A DNA stretch of 56,229 bases, taken from assembly GCA_900696455.1 (NCBI GenBank), contig CAADGB010000246.1, positions 1 through 56,229 on the forward strand, read 5' to 3'. The position numbers were made by a program, and so were the translations under genes. Positions 36,064-46,100 of this stretch are shown here, piece by piece; within the stretch, counting starts at the first letter, position 1, and each line of letters begins with the position of its first letter. Source of the stretch: an uncultured delta proteobacterium. GTDB taxonomy: Bacteria; Myxococcota_A; Polyangia; Haliangiales; Haliangiaceae. The notes under the pieces are model-generated. The model did no database searches. It worked only from the letters and a program-made list of their open reading frames with translations, and was not told where the DNA came from.

Positions 36064-37419
36064 GTGCGACGAACGCCCCGAGGATCTGCCGCGCGCGCCG
36101 CCGTGGCCGCGCTCGCGCTCGCCACCGCCCCGGCCGGGCTCGCCGCCTGCGGGTCGGGCAAGCGCGACCAGCGCGACCAGCGCGACCCCGCGCCCACCGA
36201 CCCCGGCGCGCTCACCGCCGAGGAGCGGCTCCAGCTCGCGAAGCACTCGCCGCTGCCGCCGCTGCCGCCGGATCCGACCAACGCCGTGGCCGACGACCCG
36301 CGGGCGGCGGCGCTCGGCCAGATGCTGTTCTTCGACCCCGACCTCGCCGGTCCGCTGCGGGTCGCCAGCCCGCTCGGCGCGGTCGGCGAGCGCGCCAGGC
36401 TGACGTGCCACACCTGCCACGGCGGGCCGGCGCTCGACGACCAGCACTCGCGGCCCAACCACGTCTCGATCGGCACCGGCATCGGCCACCGCAACTCGCC
36501 GCCGGTCCTCAACTCGGCGTACTACCTGTGGAGCAACTGGGGCGGCCGCTTCGACTCGGCGTGGTCGCTGGTGATCGGGGCGATGGAGAACCCGGACGTG
36601 ATGAACGGCTCGCGGCTGGCGCTGGCCCACACCCTGTTCGCGACGTATCGCGCCGAGTACGACGCCCTCTTCCCGGTCCCGCTCGACCCCGCGCTCGATC
36701 CGGCGGCGGCCGACGCCGCCCGCTTCCCGCCCGACGGCAAGCCGGCGCCGGCCGGGGCCGCACCCGGGCCGTGGGAGGCGATGACCGCGGCCGATCGGGC
36801 GATCGTCGATCGCATCGCCGCCAACGCCGGCAAGGCCGTGGCGGCGTACATGCGCACCCTGGTCGCGCGCGACGCCCCCTTCGATCGCTTCGCCGCCGGC
36901 GACGTGCGCGCGATCTCGCCGGCGGCGCGGCGCGGCTTCCAGCTCTTCGTCGCCCACTGCCAGTCCTGCCACAGCGGCCCCCACTTCGCCGACGACCGCT
37001 TCCACGCCCTGGCCATGCACCAGTTCGGCGAGCACGTCCCCGAGACCGATCTCGGCCGGTTCACCGACGTGGTCCCGCTCCTCGCCAGCCCGTTCTCGAC
37101 CGCGGGCCCGCACAGCGACGGCCCGAGCCGCCTCGACGGCCTCGCCCAGCGCGACGAGCTGCGCGGCCAGTTCCGCACCCCGACCCTGCGCAACGTCGCG
37201 GTGACCGCCCCCTACATGCATGCCGGCCAGCTCGCCACCCTGGCCGCCGTCGTCAACTTCTACAACGTCGGCGGCGGCTCGGTGCCGGGCGTGGTCAAGT
37301 CGCCGGAGATGAGGCCGCTCGGGCTCACCGCCGAGCAGAAGGCCGACCTGGTCGCGTTCATGGAGTCGCTCACCGACACCCGCCTGCCGCCGGAGCGCCT
37401 GCGCGACACCTCGCGCTGA
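36064..37419 (+). CDS. di-haem cytochrome c peroxidase (CcpA/MauG family) lipoprotein
   Basis: A 451-residue protein starting at GTG 36064, with a signal peptide and the lipobox LAAC (Cys29). It has two haem sites, C115HTCH in RLTCHTCHGGPALDD and C299QSCH in AHCQSCHSGPHF, as in bacterial cytochrome c peroxidases and MauG. Further family features are LGQMLFFDPDLAG, NSPPVLNSAYY, and GQFRTPTLRNVAVTAPYMHAGQ with the distal-site region. It would reduce peroxide or catalyse a MauG-like protein oxidation in the periplasm. It diverges from bufA. Di-haem MauG relatives (MbnH) occur in some methanobactin/MbnP copper loci, so a functional link with the bufferin is plausible but unproven; no MbnP-like gene is seen. 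Confidence 0.9.
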   Translation: MRRTPRGSAARAAVAALALATAPAGLAACGSGKRDQRDQRDPAPTDPGALTAEERLQLAKHSPLPPLPPDPTNAVADDPRAAALGQMLFFDPDLAGPLRVASPLGAVGERARLTCHTCHGGPALDDQHSRPNHVSIGTGIGHRNSPPVLNSAYYLWSNWGGRFDSAWSLVIGAMENPDVMNGSRLALAHTLFATYRAEYDALFPVPLDPALDPAAADAARFPPDGKPAPAGAAPGPWEAMTAADRAIVDRIAANAGKAVAAYMRTLVARDAPFDRFAAGDVRAISPAARRGFQLFVAHCQSCHSGPHFADDRFHALAMHQFGEHVPETDLGRFTDVVPLLASPFSTAGPHSDGPSRLDGLAQRDELRGQFRTPTLRNVAVTAPYMHAGQLATLAAVVNFYNVGGGSVPGVVKSPEMRPLGLTAEQKADLVAFMESLTDTRLPPERLRDTSR

Positions 37420-37476
37420 GCGGCGTGGCGGCGGCGGGCTGGAGGCGCGCGGGCCGCGCTGGTATCCTGGCGGGTG

Positions 37477-39174
37477 ATGGACGAGCGGGGCGCACGTGCC
37501 GGACGCGGGTTCGCGCTGGAGGAGACCCTCGCCGGCGACTCGTCGGGCGCGTCCCCCGGCGACGCCACGCCGACCGGCGACGGCGCGACCGAGCCGGGAG
37601 GCCGTGGCGCCGCCGCCGGCGCGACCACGACCGGGGCCGGGCGCGTCGCCGTCGCCACGCCGCTGCCCGGCAGCGCCAGCGAGGAGCGCCTGGCCGCGGA
37701 GCGCCAGGCCGAGCTCGACCGGCTGGAGCAAGTCGGGCACGTCCTGCGCTTCCGCGGCTTCATGCCGTTCGTGCTCCTCGTCTGGATCGGGTTCGGCGTG
37801 GTGGACTGGACCGTCGTCACCTACATCGCCCCGGGCCCCTTCCTGCCCTTCCTGCTCCTGCGCGGCGGGATGGCCGTCCTGATCGCCGCCGCCGTGTGGT
37901 GGACGCGACGGTCGCCGCTCGTGGACGCGCGGGCCTTCCGACCGTTCGAGCTCGGGCTCTTCGTCGCGGCCAGCGCCACGATCAGCGGCATGGAGTTCGT
38001 GTACGGCGGCATCACCTCGCCCTACTTCGCCGGGGTCATGATGACCCTGCTGGTGCGCAGCATCATCGTGGCCCGGCCGTGGCGCCAGGGCGTCGCCGAG
38101 TTCGGGCTCATCGCCCTGACCTCACCGGCGGTGCTGCTCGCCGGCGGGCTCTTCTCGGCGGAGCTCCGCGCCCAGCTCGGCGACGCGGCGGCGCGGGCCG
38201 CCTTCCTCCACAACCTGGCGTTCATCGGCGGCGCCGTCGTCTTCATCGTCATCGGCGGTCACGTCACCTGGAGCCTGCGCCGCCAGATCTTCGAGACCCG
38301 CAGCATCGGCCGCTACCGCCTGCGCCGCTGCATCGGCAAGGGCGGCATGGGCGAGGTCTGGGCCGCCCACGATCAGACCCTCAAGCGCGACGTCGCCCTC
38401 AAGATCCTGCGGCCGGAGCGCGTCACCGCCGAGTGGCTGCAGCGCTTCGAGCGCGAGGCGCGCGCCACCGCCGAGCTCTCCCACCTCCACACCGTGCGCG
38501 TCTTCGACTACGGCGCCAGCGACGACGGCATCTGGTACCTGGCGATGGAGCTGCTCGAGGGCGAGACCCTGCGCGCCCGGATCGAGCGCGAGGGTCCGCT
38601 GCCGTCGCCCCTGGTCCGCCGCATCGCCGTCGACGTCGCCGGCGCGCTCGCCGAGGCCCACGGCCGCGGCATCGTGCACCGCGACGTCAAGCCCGAGAAC
38701 CTGTTCGTGGCCACCATCGGCGGCGAGCACGACGTGATCAAGCTCCTCGACTTCGGCCTGGCCAAGACCGAGGCCGCCGACGACGGGCTGACCCGGTCGG
38801 GGTGGGTCGGCGGCACGCCCGCGTACATGTCGCCGGAGGCCGCCACCGGCAAGCCCGCCGACCCCCGCGCCGACGTGTACTCGCTGGGCGCCACGCTCTA
38901 CTTCGCGCTCACCGGCCGCCCGCCCTTCGCCGCGACCTCGCTCGGCGGCCTCATCAACGCCCACCTGGGCCAGGCCGTCGAGGCGCCGTCGCGGCGGGTG
39001 GCCGGCGTCCCGCCCGATCTCGAGGCCGTGGTCCTCGACTGCCTGGCGAAGGACCCGGCGGCCCGCCCCCGCGACGGCGCCGAGGTGCTGGCGCGGCTCA
39101 CCGGCGCGAGCGGCCGCGGCCGCCCGCCCGGCCGCCCTCAGGTGACCGCGCCGAAGAGCGCGCCGGCGCCGTAG
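37477..39174 (+). CDS. Ser/Thr protein kinase with N-terminal six-helix membrane domain
   Basis: A 565-residue protein. Residues 1-90 are Gly/Ala/Thr-rich. Six membrane helices follow at about 95-115, 121-142, 153-174, 181-198, 205-226 and 245-266. The kinase domain (about 278-545) has all key motifs: GKGGMGEV, VALKIL with Lys309, HRDVKPEN (401-408), DFGLAK (425-430), GTPAYMSPEA and DVYSLGATLY, so it should be active in the cytoplasm. In PASTA-type kinases the membrane segment lies after the kinase; here it precedes it, forming a sensor-like module without an obvious extracellular domain. ATG 37477 is preferred to GTG 37474. The end overlaps the convergent VIT1 gene by 37 bases. Confidence 0.92.
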   Translation: MDERGARAGRGFALEETLAGDSSGASPGDATPTGDGATEPGGRGAAAGATTTGAGRVAVATPLPGSASEERLAAERQAELDRLEQVGHVLRFRGFMPFVLLVWIGFGVVDWTVVTYIAPGPFLPFLLLRGGMAVLIAAAVWWTRRSPLVDARAFRPFELGLFVAASATISGMEFVYGGITSPYFAGVMMTLLVRSIIVARPWRQGVAEFGLIALTSPAVLLAGGLFSAELRAQLGDAAARAAFLHNLAFIGGAVVFIVIGGHVTWSLRRQIFETRSIGRYRLRRCIGKGGMGEVWAAHDQTLKRDVALKILRPERVTAEWLQRFEREARATAELSHLHTVRVFDYGASDDGIWYLAMELLEGETLRARIEREGPLPSPLVRRIAVDVAGALAEAHGRGIVHRDVKPENLFVATIGGEHDVIKLLDFGLAKTEAADDGLTRSGWVGGTPAYMSPEAATGKPADPRADVYSLGATLYFALTGRPPFAATSLGGLINAHLGQAVEAPSRRVAGVPPDLEAVVLDCLAKDPAARPRDGAEVLARLTGASGRGRPPGRPQVTAPKSAPAP

Positions 39175-39827
39175 GTCAAGGCCATCGCGATCGCGCCCCA
39201 GACGGTCACGCGGGCCGCCCCGCGCAGGAGCGCCGCGCCGCCGGCGCGCGCGGCCAGGGCGCCGAGCACGGTCAGGCACGCGAGCGAGGTGAGGACCACC
39301 GCCGGGTAGAGCGCGCCGTCCGGGACCAGGATCGCGATGAGGAGCGGGAGGATGGCGCCGGCGGCGAAGGTCGCCGCCGAGGCCAGCGCCGCCACGATCG
39401 GGCGGGCGCGGTGCATGTCGACGATGCCCAGCTCGTCGCGGGCGTGGGCGCCGAGCGCGTCGCGGGTCATGAGCTGGGCCGCGACCTGACGGGCCAGCTC
39501 GCGATCGAGGCCGCGCGCGACGTAGATGTCCTCGAGCTCGTGCGCCTCGGCGTCGGCGTTGGCGGCGAGGTGGCGCTCCTCGAGCGCGAGGTCGGCCTGC
39601 TCGGTGTCGGCCTGCGAGCTCACCGACACGTACTCGCCGGCCGCCATCGAGATCGCCCCCGCGACCAGACCGGCGACGCCGGCGGCGGCGATCGCCGCCG
39701 ACGACGCGCTGGCGGCGGCCACGCCCAGGATCAGGCTCGCGGTGGACACGATGCCGTCGTTGGCGCCCAGCACCGCGGCCCGCAGCCAGCCGATGCGCAT
39801 CGAGCGGTGCTGTTCGAGCGGCGGCAC
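39138..39827 (-). CDS. VIT1/CCC1-family iron/manganese transporter
   Basis: A 229-residue membrane protein. The family N-terminal signature is RIGWLRAAVLGANDGIVSTA, then SLILGVAAASASSAA and ISMAAGEYVSVSSQADTEQA. A central cytosolic helical domain (about 75-140) contains Glu-rich LALEERHLAANADAEAHELE, which binds metal in this family. Three more membrane helices follow. It should export Fe2+ or Mn2+ from the cytoplasm. GTG 39827 (MPPLEQHRSMRIGWL) is selected; GTG 39845 and ATG 39800 are alternatives. It is convergent with the kinase gene, overlapping by 37 bases. Confidence 0.88.
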   Translation of the reverse strand: MPPLEQHRSMRIGWLRAAVLGANDGIVSTASLILGVAAASASSAAIAAAGVAGLVAGAISMAAGEYVSVSSQADTEQADLALEERHLAANADAEAHELEDIYVARGLDRELARQVAAQLMTRDALGAHARDELGIVDMHRARPIVAALASAATFAAGAILPLLIAILVPDGALYPAVVLTSLACLTVLGALAARAGGAALLRGAARVTVWGAIAMALTYGAGALFGAVT

Positions 39828-39876
39828 GCGGGGAGCATGACACACCGCCGCGTCGGGGCGACGCGCGCGGCCGATC

Positions 39877-40437
39877 TCACGACCGGCGCTGGAGCGCGGT
39901 GAACAGGCAGCGCGGGCAGGCCACGCTCTCGAACAGGTTGTCGGCGCTCGCCTTCACGAACCGCCCGAGGCGCCGCATCAGCTCGACCTCCTGACCCGCG
40001 GCGCGGCAGGTCGGGCACCACACCCCGGCGGGCTCGCCGCGGCGCAGCGCCGGCTGGGCGCGGTTGTGCTCCCACACCGTCGGCCGCTTCGTGGCGGCCG
40101 CGACCGGCGGCGGCGCGGGGGCGACCGGCGTCGCGGACCGGGTCGGCGGCGCGGGCGCGGGGGCGGGCTCCGCGCGGCGGGTCTGCAGCACCCGCACCCG
40201 CTCGACCAGGCGGTTGCGCTCGTCGCGGAGCTGCTCGAGCTCCTTGAGGCGGAGCTGGTCGGTGGCCAGGAGCGTGCGCAGGCGCTGGTTCTCGTCGAGC
40301 AGGCGCTGGTTCTCCTGGCGGAGGCGCGCCAGCTCGGCGGTCGCGGCCTGCCCGGTCGGATCGCCCGCGCTGCGGAGCTGCGCCTCGAGCGCGGCGATGC
40401 GCGCGTGCGCGGCGGCGAGATCGTCGCGGTAGCTCAT
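39877..40437 (-). CDS. coiled-coil protein with C-terminal zinc ribbon
   Basis: A 186-residue protein. Residues 5-85 form a long coiled coil (AELARLRQENQRLLDENQRL and ERNRLVERVRVLQ). A Pro/Ala linker follows at about 90-115. The C-terminus has two CxxC pairs, VWCPTCRAAGQ and VACPRCLF, spaced as a zinc ribbon. No catalytic motif. I do not recognise a named family; a DNA- or protein-binding adaptor is possible. ATG 40437 starts the coiled coil cleanly. It is divergent from a small lipoprotein gene by 129 bases and runs in the same direction as the VIT1 gene. Confidence 0.8.
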   Translation of the reverse strand: MSYRDDLAAAHARIAALEAQLRSAGDPTGQAATAELARLRQENQRLLDENQRLRTLLATDQLRLKELEQLRDERNRLVERVRVLQTRRAEPAPAPAPPTRSATPVAPAPPPVAAATKRPTVWEHNRAQPALRRGEPAGVWCPTCRAAGQEVELMRRLGRFVKASADNLFESVACPRCLFTALQRRS

Positions 40438-40566
40438 CGACCGGCGATGATAGCCCCACCGCCACCGGCAGGGACCGGCGGCGATCGCGGCCCGGCCGGC
40501 ACGACCCGGCGTCACGGCGGGCGCGGGCGTGCGCGATCGCGGCCCGGCCGCGGTAGGCTGCCCGCC

Positions 40567-41007
40567 GTGAAGCTCCCGACGTCCGCCCGCACCGCCCTCG
40601 GCCTCGCCCTGGCCGGCCTCGCCGCCCTCCCCCTCCTCGCCGGCTGCCCGGCCCGGTCGGTGGCCCCGCCGCCGACGGCCCCCGAGGCCGGCCCGCCGCC
40701 GTCGCCGGCCCCGCCCACCTCGACCGCTCCGCTGCTCACCGCCGACGGCCGTCGCTTCGCCGCCGAGCGCACGTACCAGGGCGAGTGCGCGCCGCCCGGC
40801 AGCCGCGGCGGCTGCTACTCGATCACCCTCGATCCCGACGGCCGCTTCCGCCACATGCTCCTCGACGCGGCGATGACCGGCAGCTACGAGGTCGTCGGCG
40901 ACGAGGTCCACCTCACCCACGACGGCGAGGCGCCGCCCGCGACGCTCCGCCTGTCCGCCGACCGGACGCGTCTCGGCGACTACGTGTACCTGCCGGCCCA
41001 GCCGTGA
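40567..41007 (+). CDS. small lipoprotein of unknown function
   Basis: A 146-residue protein starting at GTG 40567, with a signal peptide and a strong lipobox (LPLLAGC), then a Pro/Ala linker to residue 55. The mature domain is a small beta-barrel-like fold: YQGECAPPGSRGGCYSITLD, GRFRHMLLDAAMTGSYEVVG, DEVHLTHDGE. The pattern resembles META/lipocalin-like domains that display a GxYxxxG core. Two Cys near 75-85 may pair. Function is unknown. Convergent with the histidine kinase gene. Confidence 0.75.
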   Translation: MKLPTSARTALGLALAGLAALPLLAGCPARSVAPPPTAPEAGPPPSPAPPTSTAPLLTADGRRFAAERTYQGECAPPGSRGGCYSITLDPDGRFRHMLLDAAMTGSYEVVGDEVHLTHDGEAPPATLRLSADRTRLGDYVYLPAQP

Positions 41008-41055
41008 GATCGGCGGGCTCGCCGGGCGCGCCCCTCGCCGGGACCGCCGCGGCGG

Positions 41056-42981
41056 TCACGGCTCGTCGAGGACCCGGCGCACGGTGGCCAGGAGGGCGGC
41101 GGTCGACACCGGCTTGGCGAGCTGGGCCCGCGCCCCGGCCAGCGGGCGATCGAGCCCGCTGAACGAGATCGCCCGGAAGGTCGGCGCGATCGCGAGCATG
41201 CGATCGAGCAGCGCCTGGCCGCTCAGGCCCGGCATCGAGTGATCGACGATCGCCACCGCGAACCCGCCGGGCTCGGCGGCGAAGGCCGCCAGGGCCTGCC
41301 GTGGATCGCCGATCCCGCGCACCTGGTAGCCCTCGAGCTCGAGGACCGTCCCGATGGCGCGGCGCACGGTCTCGTCGTCGTCGACGAGGAGCACGACCTC
41401 GCCGCGACCGCCGCCGGGGTCCGGTCCGGCGGTGGCCGCGACCCGGGGCGCCGCCGTCGCCGCCGGCACCACCAGCTCGATCGTCGTCCCGCCGCCGGGC
41501 TGCGACTCGATCTCGAGCGCGCCGTCGCGGGCGGTGACCAGGGCGTAGACGCTCGACAGCCCGAGCCCGGTGCCGCGGCCGGGGGCCTTGGTGGTGAAGA
41601 ACGGCTCGATCGCGCGGCGGCGGACCTCGTCGGTCATCCCGGCGCCGGTGTCCGCCACCCGGATCCGGACCCGCGCCTCGCCCGCGGCGGCGACCTCGAT
41701 CCGGATCCGCGCCGGCTGGCCGAGGGCGATCGCCGTCTCGAGCGCGTCGCGCGCGTTCAGCACCAGGTTCAGGAGCGCCTGCTCGAGCTCGCCGCCGTCG
41801 AGCTGGACCAGCGCCGGCGCCGGCGGCACCACGACCTCGAGGACGATCGCGCGGTCGAGGACGGCGCGCGACAGCTCGGCGACCCGCCGGGCCAGCGCGG
41901 CCGCGTCGGCCACGCCGGTCGCCGCGCCGGCGCCGCGCGCCGTGCCGCGGGCGAACGCCGTGAGCTGGCGGACCACGTCGGCCGCCTGCTGCGAGGCGCC
42001 GAGGACGTCCTCGAGCAGGGGCGCGGTGGCCGGCGAGCGCCGGGCGGTGAGCTCGAGCGCCGGCATCAGCGCCGCCAGGAGGTTGTTGAAGTTGTGGGCG
42101 ACCCCGGCGGCGAGCTGACCGACCGCCTCCAGCCGCTGCGACTGCAGGACCTGCTCCTCCAGGCGCCGGCGCTCGGTGATGTCGAGGAGGCAGCCCACCA
42201 GGCCGCTGACCTGGCCGCCGGCGTCGCGCTCGACCCGGCCCGCGGTCATCAGCCAGCGGAGCTCGCCGCCGGGCGTGGTCACCCGGAACTGCAGCCCGGC
42301 GTAGCGGCCGGACGCCACCGACGCGTCGACCTCCTGCCGGATCCGCGCGCGGTCCGCCGGGTGGACGCGGTCCAGGAAGCCCTGGTAGGTCGAGCGGCCT
42401 TCCGCCACCGGGACCCCGAGGTGGGCGCACGAGGTCGCGTCCCACAGCACCACGTCCCGGCGGGCGTCCCAGTGCCAGTAGCCGATGCGGGCCGCCTCCG
42501 CCGCCAGCTCCAGCCGGTCGCGGTGCTCGGCGAGCCGGCGCGACGCCTCCTTGATCTCGGTGATGTCGGTGGCGACGATCGTCATCGCGACCACGCGCCC
42601 GTCCACGACGATCGGGGTGATGCGGCTGAGGTAGGGCGTGTCCTGGCCGCCGGCCCCGATCCCGGACGCCTCGTACGACGCCGGGGCGCAGGTCGCCCGG
42701 ACCCGCGCCATCGCGGCTCGCATCTGATCGTGGCTCTCGGGCTGGGTGAAGTCGAAGATCGTCCGGCCCAGCACCTGCGCGCGCGTCAGGCCGGGCGCCA
42801 GCCGGTTGACGTACTCGAACGTACCGTCGCACGACACCCGGACCACGAAGTCGGGCACGCTCTCGACCAGGGTCTCGAAGGCGGCGTGCGACGCCCGCAC
42901 CGCGGCCAGCTCGGCCTCCAGCGCCGCGACCCGCTGCGCCAGCGCCACCGGATCGCCCGGACCGGACGGATCGCTCCCCAT
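41056..42981 (-). CDS. hybrid sensor histidine kinase with two PAS domains and a receiver
   Basis: A 641-residue soluble protein. Domains in order: a short coiled coil (15-35), PAS1 (about 35-145), PAS2 (about 160-272, including GYWHWDARRDVVLWDATS), a HisKA domain with the phospho-acceptor His296 in GVAHNFNN, a HATPase with NLVLNARDAL, VADTGAGM and GRGTGLGLSSVYALV, and a C-terminal receiver with Asp580 (AIVDHSMPG) and Lys623 (LAKPVS). There is no membrane helix, so it senses a cytoplasmic signal, perhaps redox or a small ligand. ATG 42981 is preferred to GTG 42987. No output regulator is encoded nearby, so it is an orphan. It diverges from the helicase gene. Confidence 0.92.
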   Translation of the reverse strand: MGSDPSGPGDPVALAQRVAALEAELAAVRASHAAFETLVESVPDFVVRVSCDGTFEYVNRLAPGLTRAQVLGRTIFDFTQPESHDQMRAAMARVRATCAPASYEASGIGAGGQDTPYLSRITPIVVDGRVVAMTIVATDITEIKEASRRLAEHRDRLELAAEAARIGYWHWDARRDVVLWDATSCAHLGVPVAEGRSTYQGFLDRVHPADRARIRQEVDASVASGRYAGLQFRVTTPGGELRWLMTAGRVERDAGGQVSGLVGCLLDITERRRLEEQVLQSQRLEAVGQLAAGVAHNFNNLLAALMPALELTARRSPATAPLLEDVLGASQQAADVVRQLTAFARGTARGAGAATGVADAAALARRVAELSRAVLDRAIVLEVVVPPAPALVQLDGGELEQALLNLVLNARDALETAIALGQPARIRIEVAAAGEARVRIRVADTGAGMTDEVRRRAIEPFFTTKAPGRGTGLGLSSVYALVTARDGALEIESQPGGGTTIELVVPAATAAPRVAATAGPDPGGGRGEVVLLVDDDETVRRAIGTVLELEGYQVRGIGDPRQALAAFAAEPGGFAVAIVDHSMPGLSGQALLDRMLAIAPTFRAISFSGLDRPLAGARAQLAKPVSTAALLATVRRVLDEP

Positions 42982-43005
42982 CGCCACCAGCGTACCATCG
43001 GGTCG

Positions 43006-43032
43006 AGGGCGCCCGGGCGGCGCGGGCGCCCT
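43006..43032. repeat. 9-bp inverted repeat in the divergent kinase/helicase region
   Basis: AGGGCGCCC and GGGCGCCCT pair perfectly around a 9-base spacer in the 164-base region between the histidine kinase and the helicase starts. It could be an operator or a hairpin in the 5' leader of either transcript. Confidence 0.4.
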
Positions 43033-43145
43033 GACGGACCGGCCTCCGGCCGGTCGCGCTCCACGACACCTCGGCCGGCCTCGCCGGCGCCACGTCGCGC
43101 GGGCGCCGTCCGCCCGGGGCGACCGCCGGCGGGATACGATGGGGC

Positions 43146-46100
43146 GTGACGAGGACCGGGAGCCGGGGCCGTCCGCTCGCCGAGGGCGTCTACGCGCACC
43201 TCGTCACCGAGCAGCTCGCCCACGACCTCGCCGCCACCCCCGCGCTCGAGGCCGAGGTCGAGCCGCTCGACGACGACGCCGCCCCCGCCGCCCTGGCCCG
43301 GCACGTCGGCCGCGAGCTCGAGCGCGCCCTCGCCGCCCTGCCCGCCGACGACCGCGCCGAGCAGGCGCGCGCGGTCACCGCCCAGCTCCTCGACCACCTC
43401 GCGACGCTGGTGCGGCGCGAGGCCGCGGACCTCCTCCCCGATCAGCGCCTGGCGCCGCCGGCGCGCCGCCTCCTCGCGCTCCATCGCGGCGCGGTCCCCG
43501 AGCGACCGGAGACGCCGCTCGACACCTCCACCTTGCTCACCCGCAACCCGCGCGAACCCGCCTTCGGCCACGAGCTCGCGCGCGAGCTCGCCACCGCCGA
43601 CCGCGTCGACGCGATCGTCGCCTTCGTCACTCTCGGCGGCGTGCGCGTGCTCCTCGACGCGCTCCACCGCTTCGCCCGCCGCGACGGCGCCCGCCTGCGC
43701 CTGCTCACCACCACCTTCACGCAGACCACCGAGGTCGCGGCGCTCGACGCGATCGCCGGCCTGCCGGGGGCGCAGGTGAAGGTCTCGTACGACACCCGCC
43801 GCACCCGCCTCCACGCCAAGGCCTGGCTCTTCCACCGCCGCAGCGGCCTGTCGACCGCGTACATCGGCTCGGCCAACTGGACCCACACCGCGCTCGGCCC
43901 CGGCCAGGAGTGGATGGTCAAGGTGTGCGCCGCCGATCTGCCCCACGTCCTCGACAAGTTCCAGGGTACGTTCGACACGCTGTGGGCCGACGACGAGTTC
44001 GAGCCCTACGCCCCCGACGACGCCGCGCAGCGCGCCCGCCTCGAGCGCGCCCTCGCCGCCCCGCCGCCCGCGGCCGACACCTTCCTCGTCGGCCTCCACC
44101 CGCTGCCGTTCCAGCAGGAGATCCTCGACCGCCTCGCCACCGAGCGCGCCGTCCACGGCCGCCGCCGCAACCTCGTGGTCGCCGCCACCGGCACCGGCAA
44201 GACCGTGATCGCCGCGCTCGACTACGCCCGCCACGCCGCCGCCGCCGGCACCCCGCCCCGCCTGCTCTTCCTCGCCCACCGCGCCGAGCTCCTCGAGCAG
44301 GCGCGCCGCACCTTCCGCCACGCGCTGCAGGACGCCGCCTTCGGCGAGCTCTACGTCGACGGTCACCGCCCGGCGCGCTGGGAGCACGTCTTCGCCAGCA
44401 TCCAGCGCGCCGCCGCCGGCGACCTCGTCGCCCGCCTCGGCCCGACCCACTTCCGCCACGTCGTCGTCGACGAGTGCCACCACGTCCCGGCCCGTTCCTA
44501 CCAGGCCGTGGTCCCGCGGCTCGCGCCCGAGCTCCTGGTCGGCCTCACCGCCACCCCCGAGCGCAGCGACGGCCAGTCGCTGCTGCCCGACTTCGACGGC
44601 CACGTCGCCGCCGAGCTGCGGCTGTGGCACGCGCTCGACGATCAGCTCCTGGTGCCGTTCGAGTACTACGGCATCTCCGACGGCGTCGACCTGCGCGCCG
44701 TGCGCTGGACCCGGACCGGCTACGAGGCCGGCGCCCTCGCCGACGTCTACACCGGCAACGACGCCCGCGCCGACCTCATCCGCCACCAGCTCGCGCGGCG
44801 GGTCGGCGATCCGCGCCGCGTCCGCGCGCTCGGCTTCTGCGTCAGCGTCGCCCACGCCGAGTTCATGGCCGCGCGCTTCACCGCCGCCGGCGTCCCGGCC
44901 CTCGCCGTCCACGGCGACAGCCCCGGGCGCGCCGATGCGCCGGCGCGTCTGCGCGAGCGCGCGGTCAACGTGATCTTCACCTGCGACCTCTACAACGAGG
45001 GCGTCGACCTGCCGTTCGTCGACACCCTCCTGCTGCTGCGCCCGACCCAGAGCGCGACCCTGTTCCTCCAGCAGCTCGGCCGCGGCCTCCGCCACCACCC
45101 CGGCAAGGCGTCGTGCCTGGTCCTCGACTTCATCGGCCAGCACCGCGACGAGTTCCGCTTCGACGCGGTCCTGCCGGCGTGCACCGGCGTGCCGCGCGGC
45201 CACCTGCGGGAGGCCGTCGAGCACGGCTTCCCGTACCTGCCCGCCGGCTGCGCGCTCCAGCTCGACGCCGTCGCCCGCGACCAGATCCTCGCCTCGCTGC
45301 GCGCCGCGGTCGGCGGCGCCCGGCGCCTGACCGCCGAGCTGCGCGAGCTCGCGGCCGCCGGCGACCGCCCGCGCCTCGCCCGCTTCCTCGAGCTCACCGG
45401 GCGCGACCTCGCCGACGTCTACGACGCCGGCGGCTGGACCACGCTCCAGCGCGCCGCCGGGCTGCTGGCCGCCAGCGACCTCGGCGGCACCGACGGCGAG
45501 GCCCTCGACCGGGACAGCAAGCTCCTCGGCCGCCTCCAGCACGTCGACGAGCCGGCGCGCCTGCGCACCTACCGCGACGTCCTGCGCGACGCCACCCGGC
45601 CGCTCTCCGACCTCGAGCGCCGCCGGGTGATGATGCTCGAGTCGCAGCTCACCCACCGCGGCACCCTGCGCGCCGCCGAGACCGTGGTCGGCCACCTCGC
45701 GGCGCGCCCACCCCTGGTCGCCGAGCTCGAGGAGCTGCGCGAGGTGCTGGAGGATCGCGTCGCGCTGCCCGGCGAGGTCCTCCCGGTCGCCGGCTGGTCG
45801 CTCGCCCTCCACCGCCACTACACCCGCCGCGAGATCCTCGCCGGCGTGGGCCACCTCGCCGCCGGCGACCGCATGGTCAACCTCCAGGCCGGCGTCTTCA
45901 AGCTCGAGGACGCCCGCCGCGAGCTCCTGTTCGTCACCCTCGACAAGACCGGCAAGGGCTTCTCGCCGACCACCCGCTACCGCGACTACGCGCTCGGCCC
46001 GACCCACTTCCACTGGGAGACCCAGGCCATCGCCAGCGTCACCCGCCCGTCGGGCCGCCGCTACCTCGACAGCCCCGCCAACGGCTGGAGCTTCTACCTC

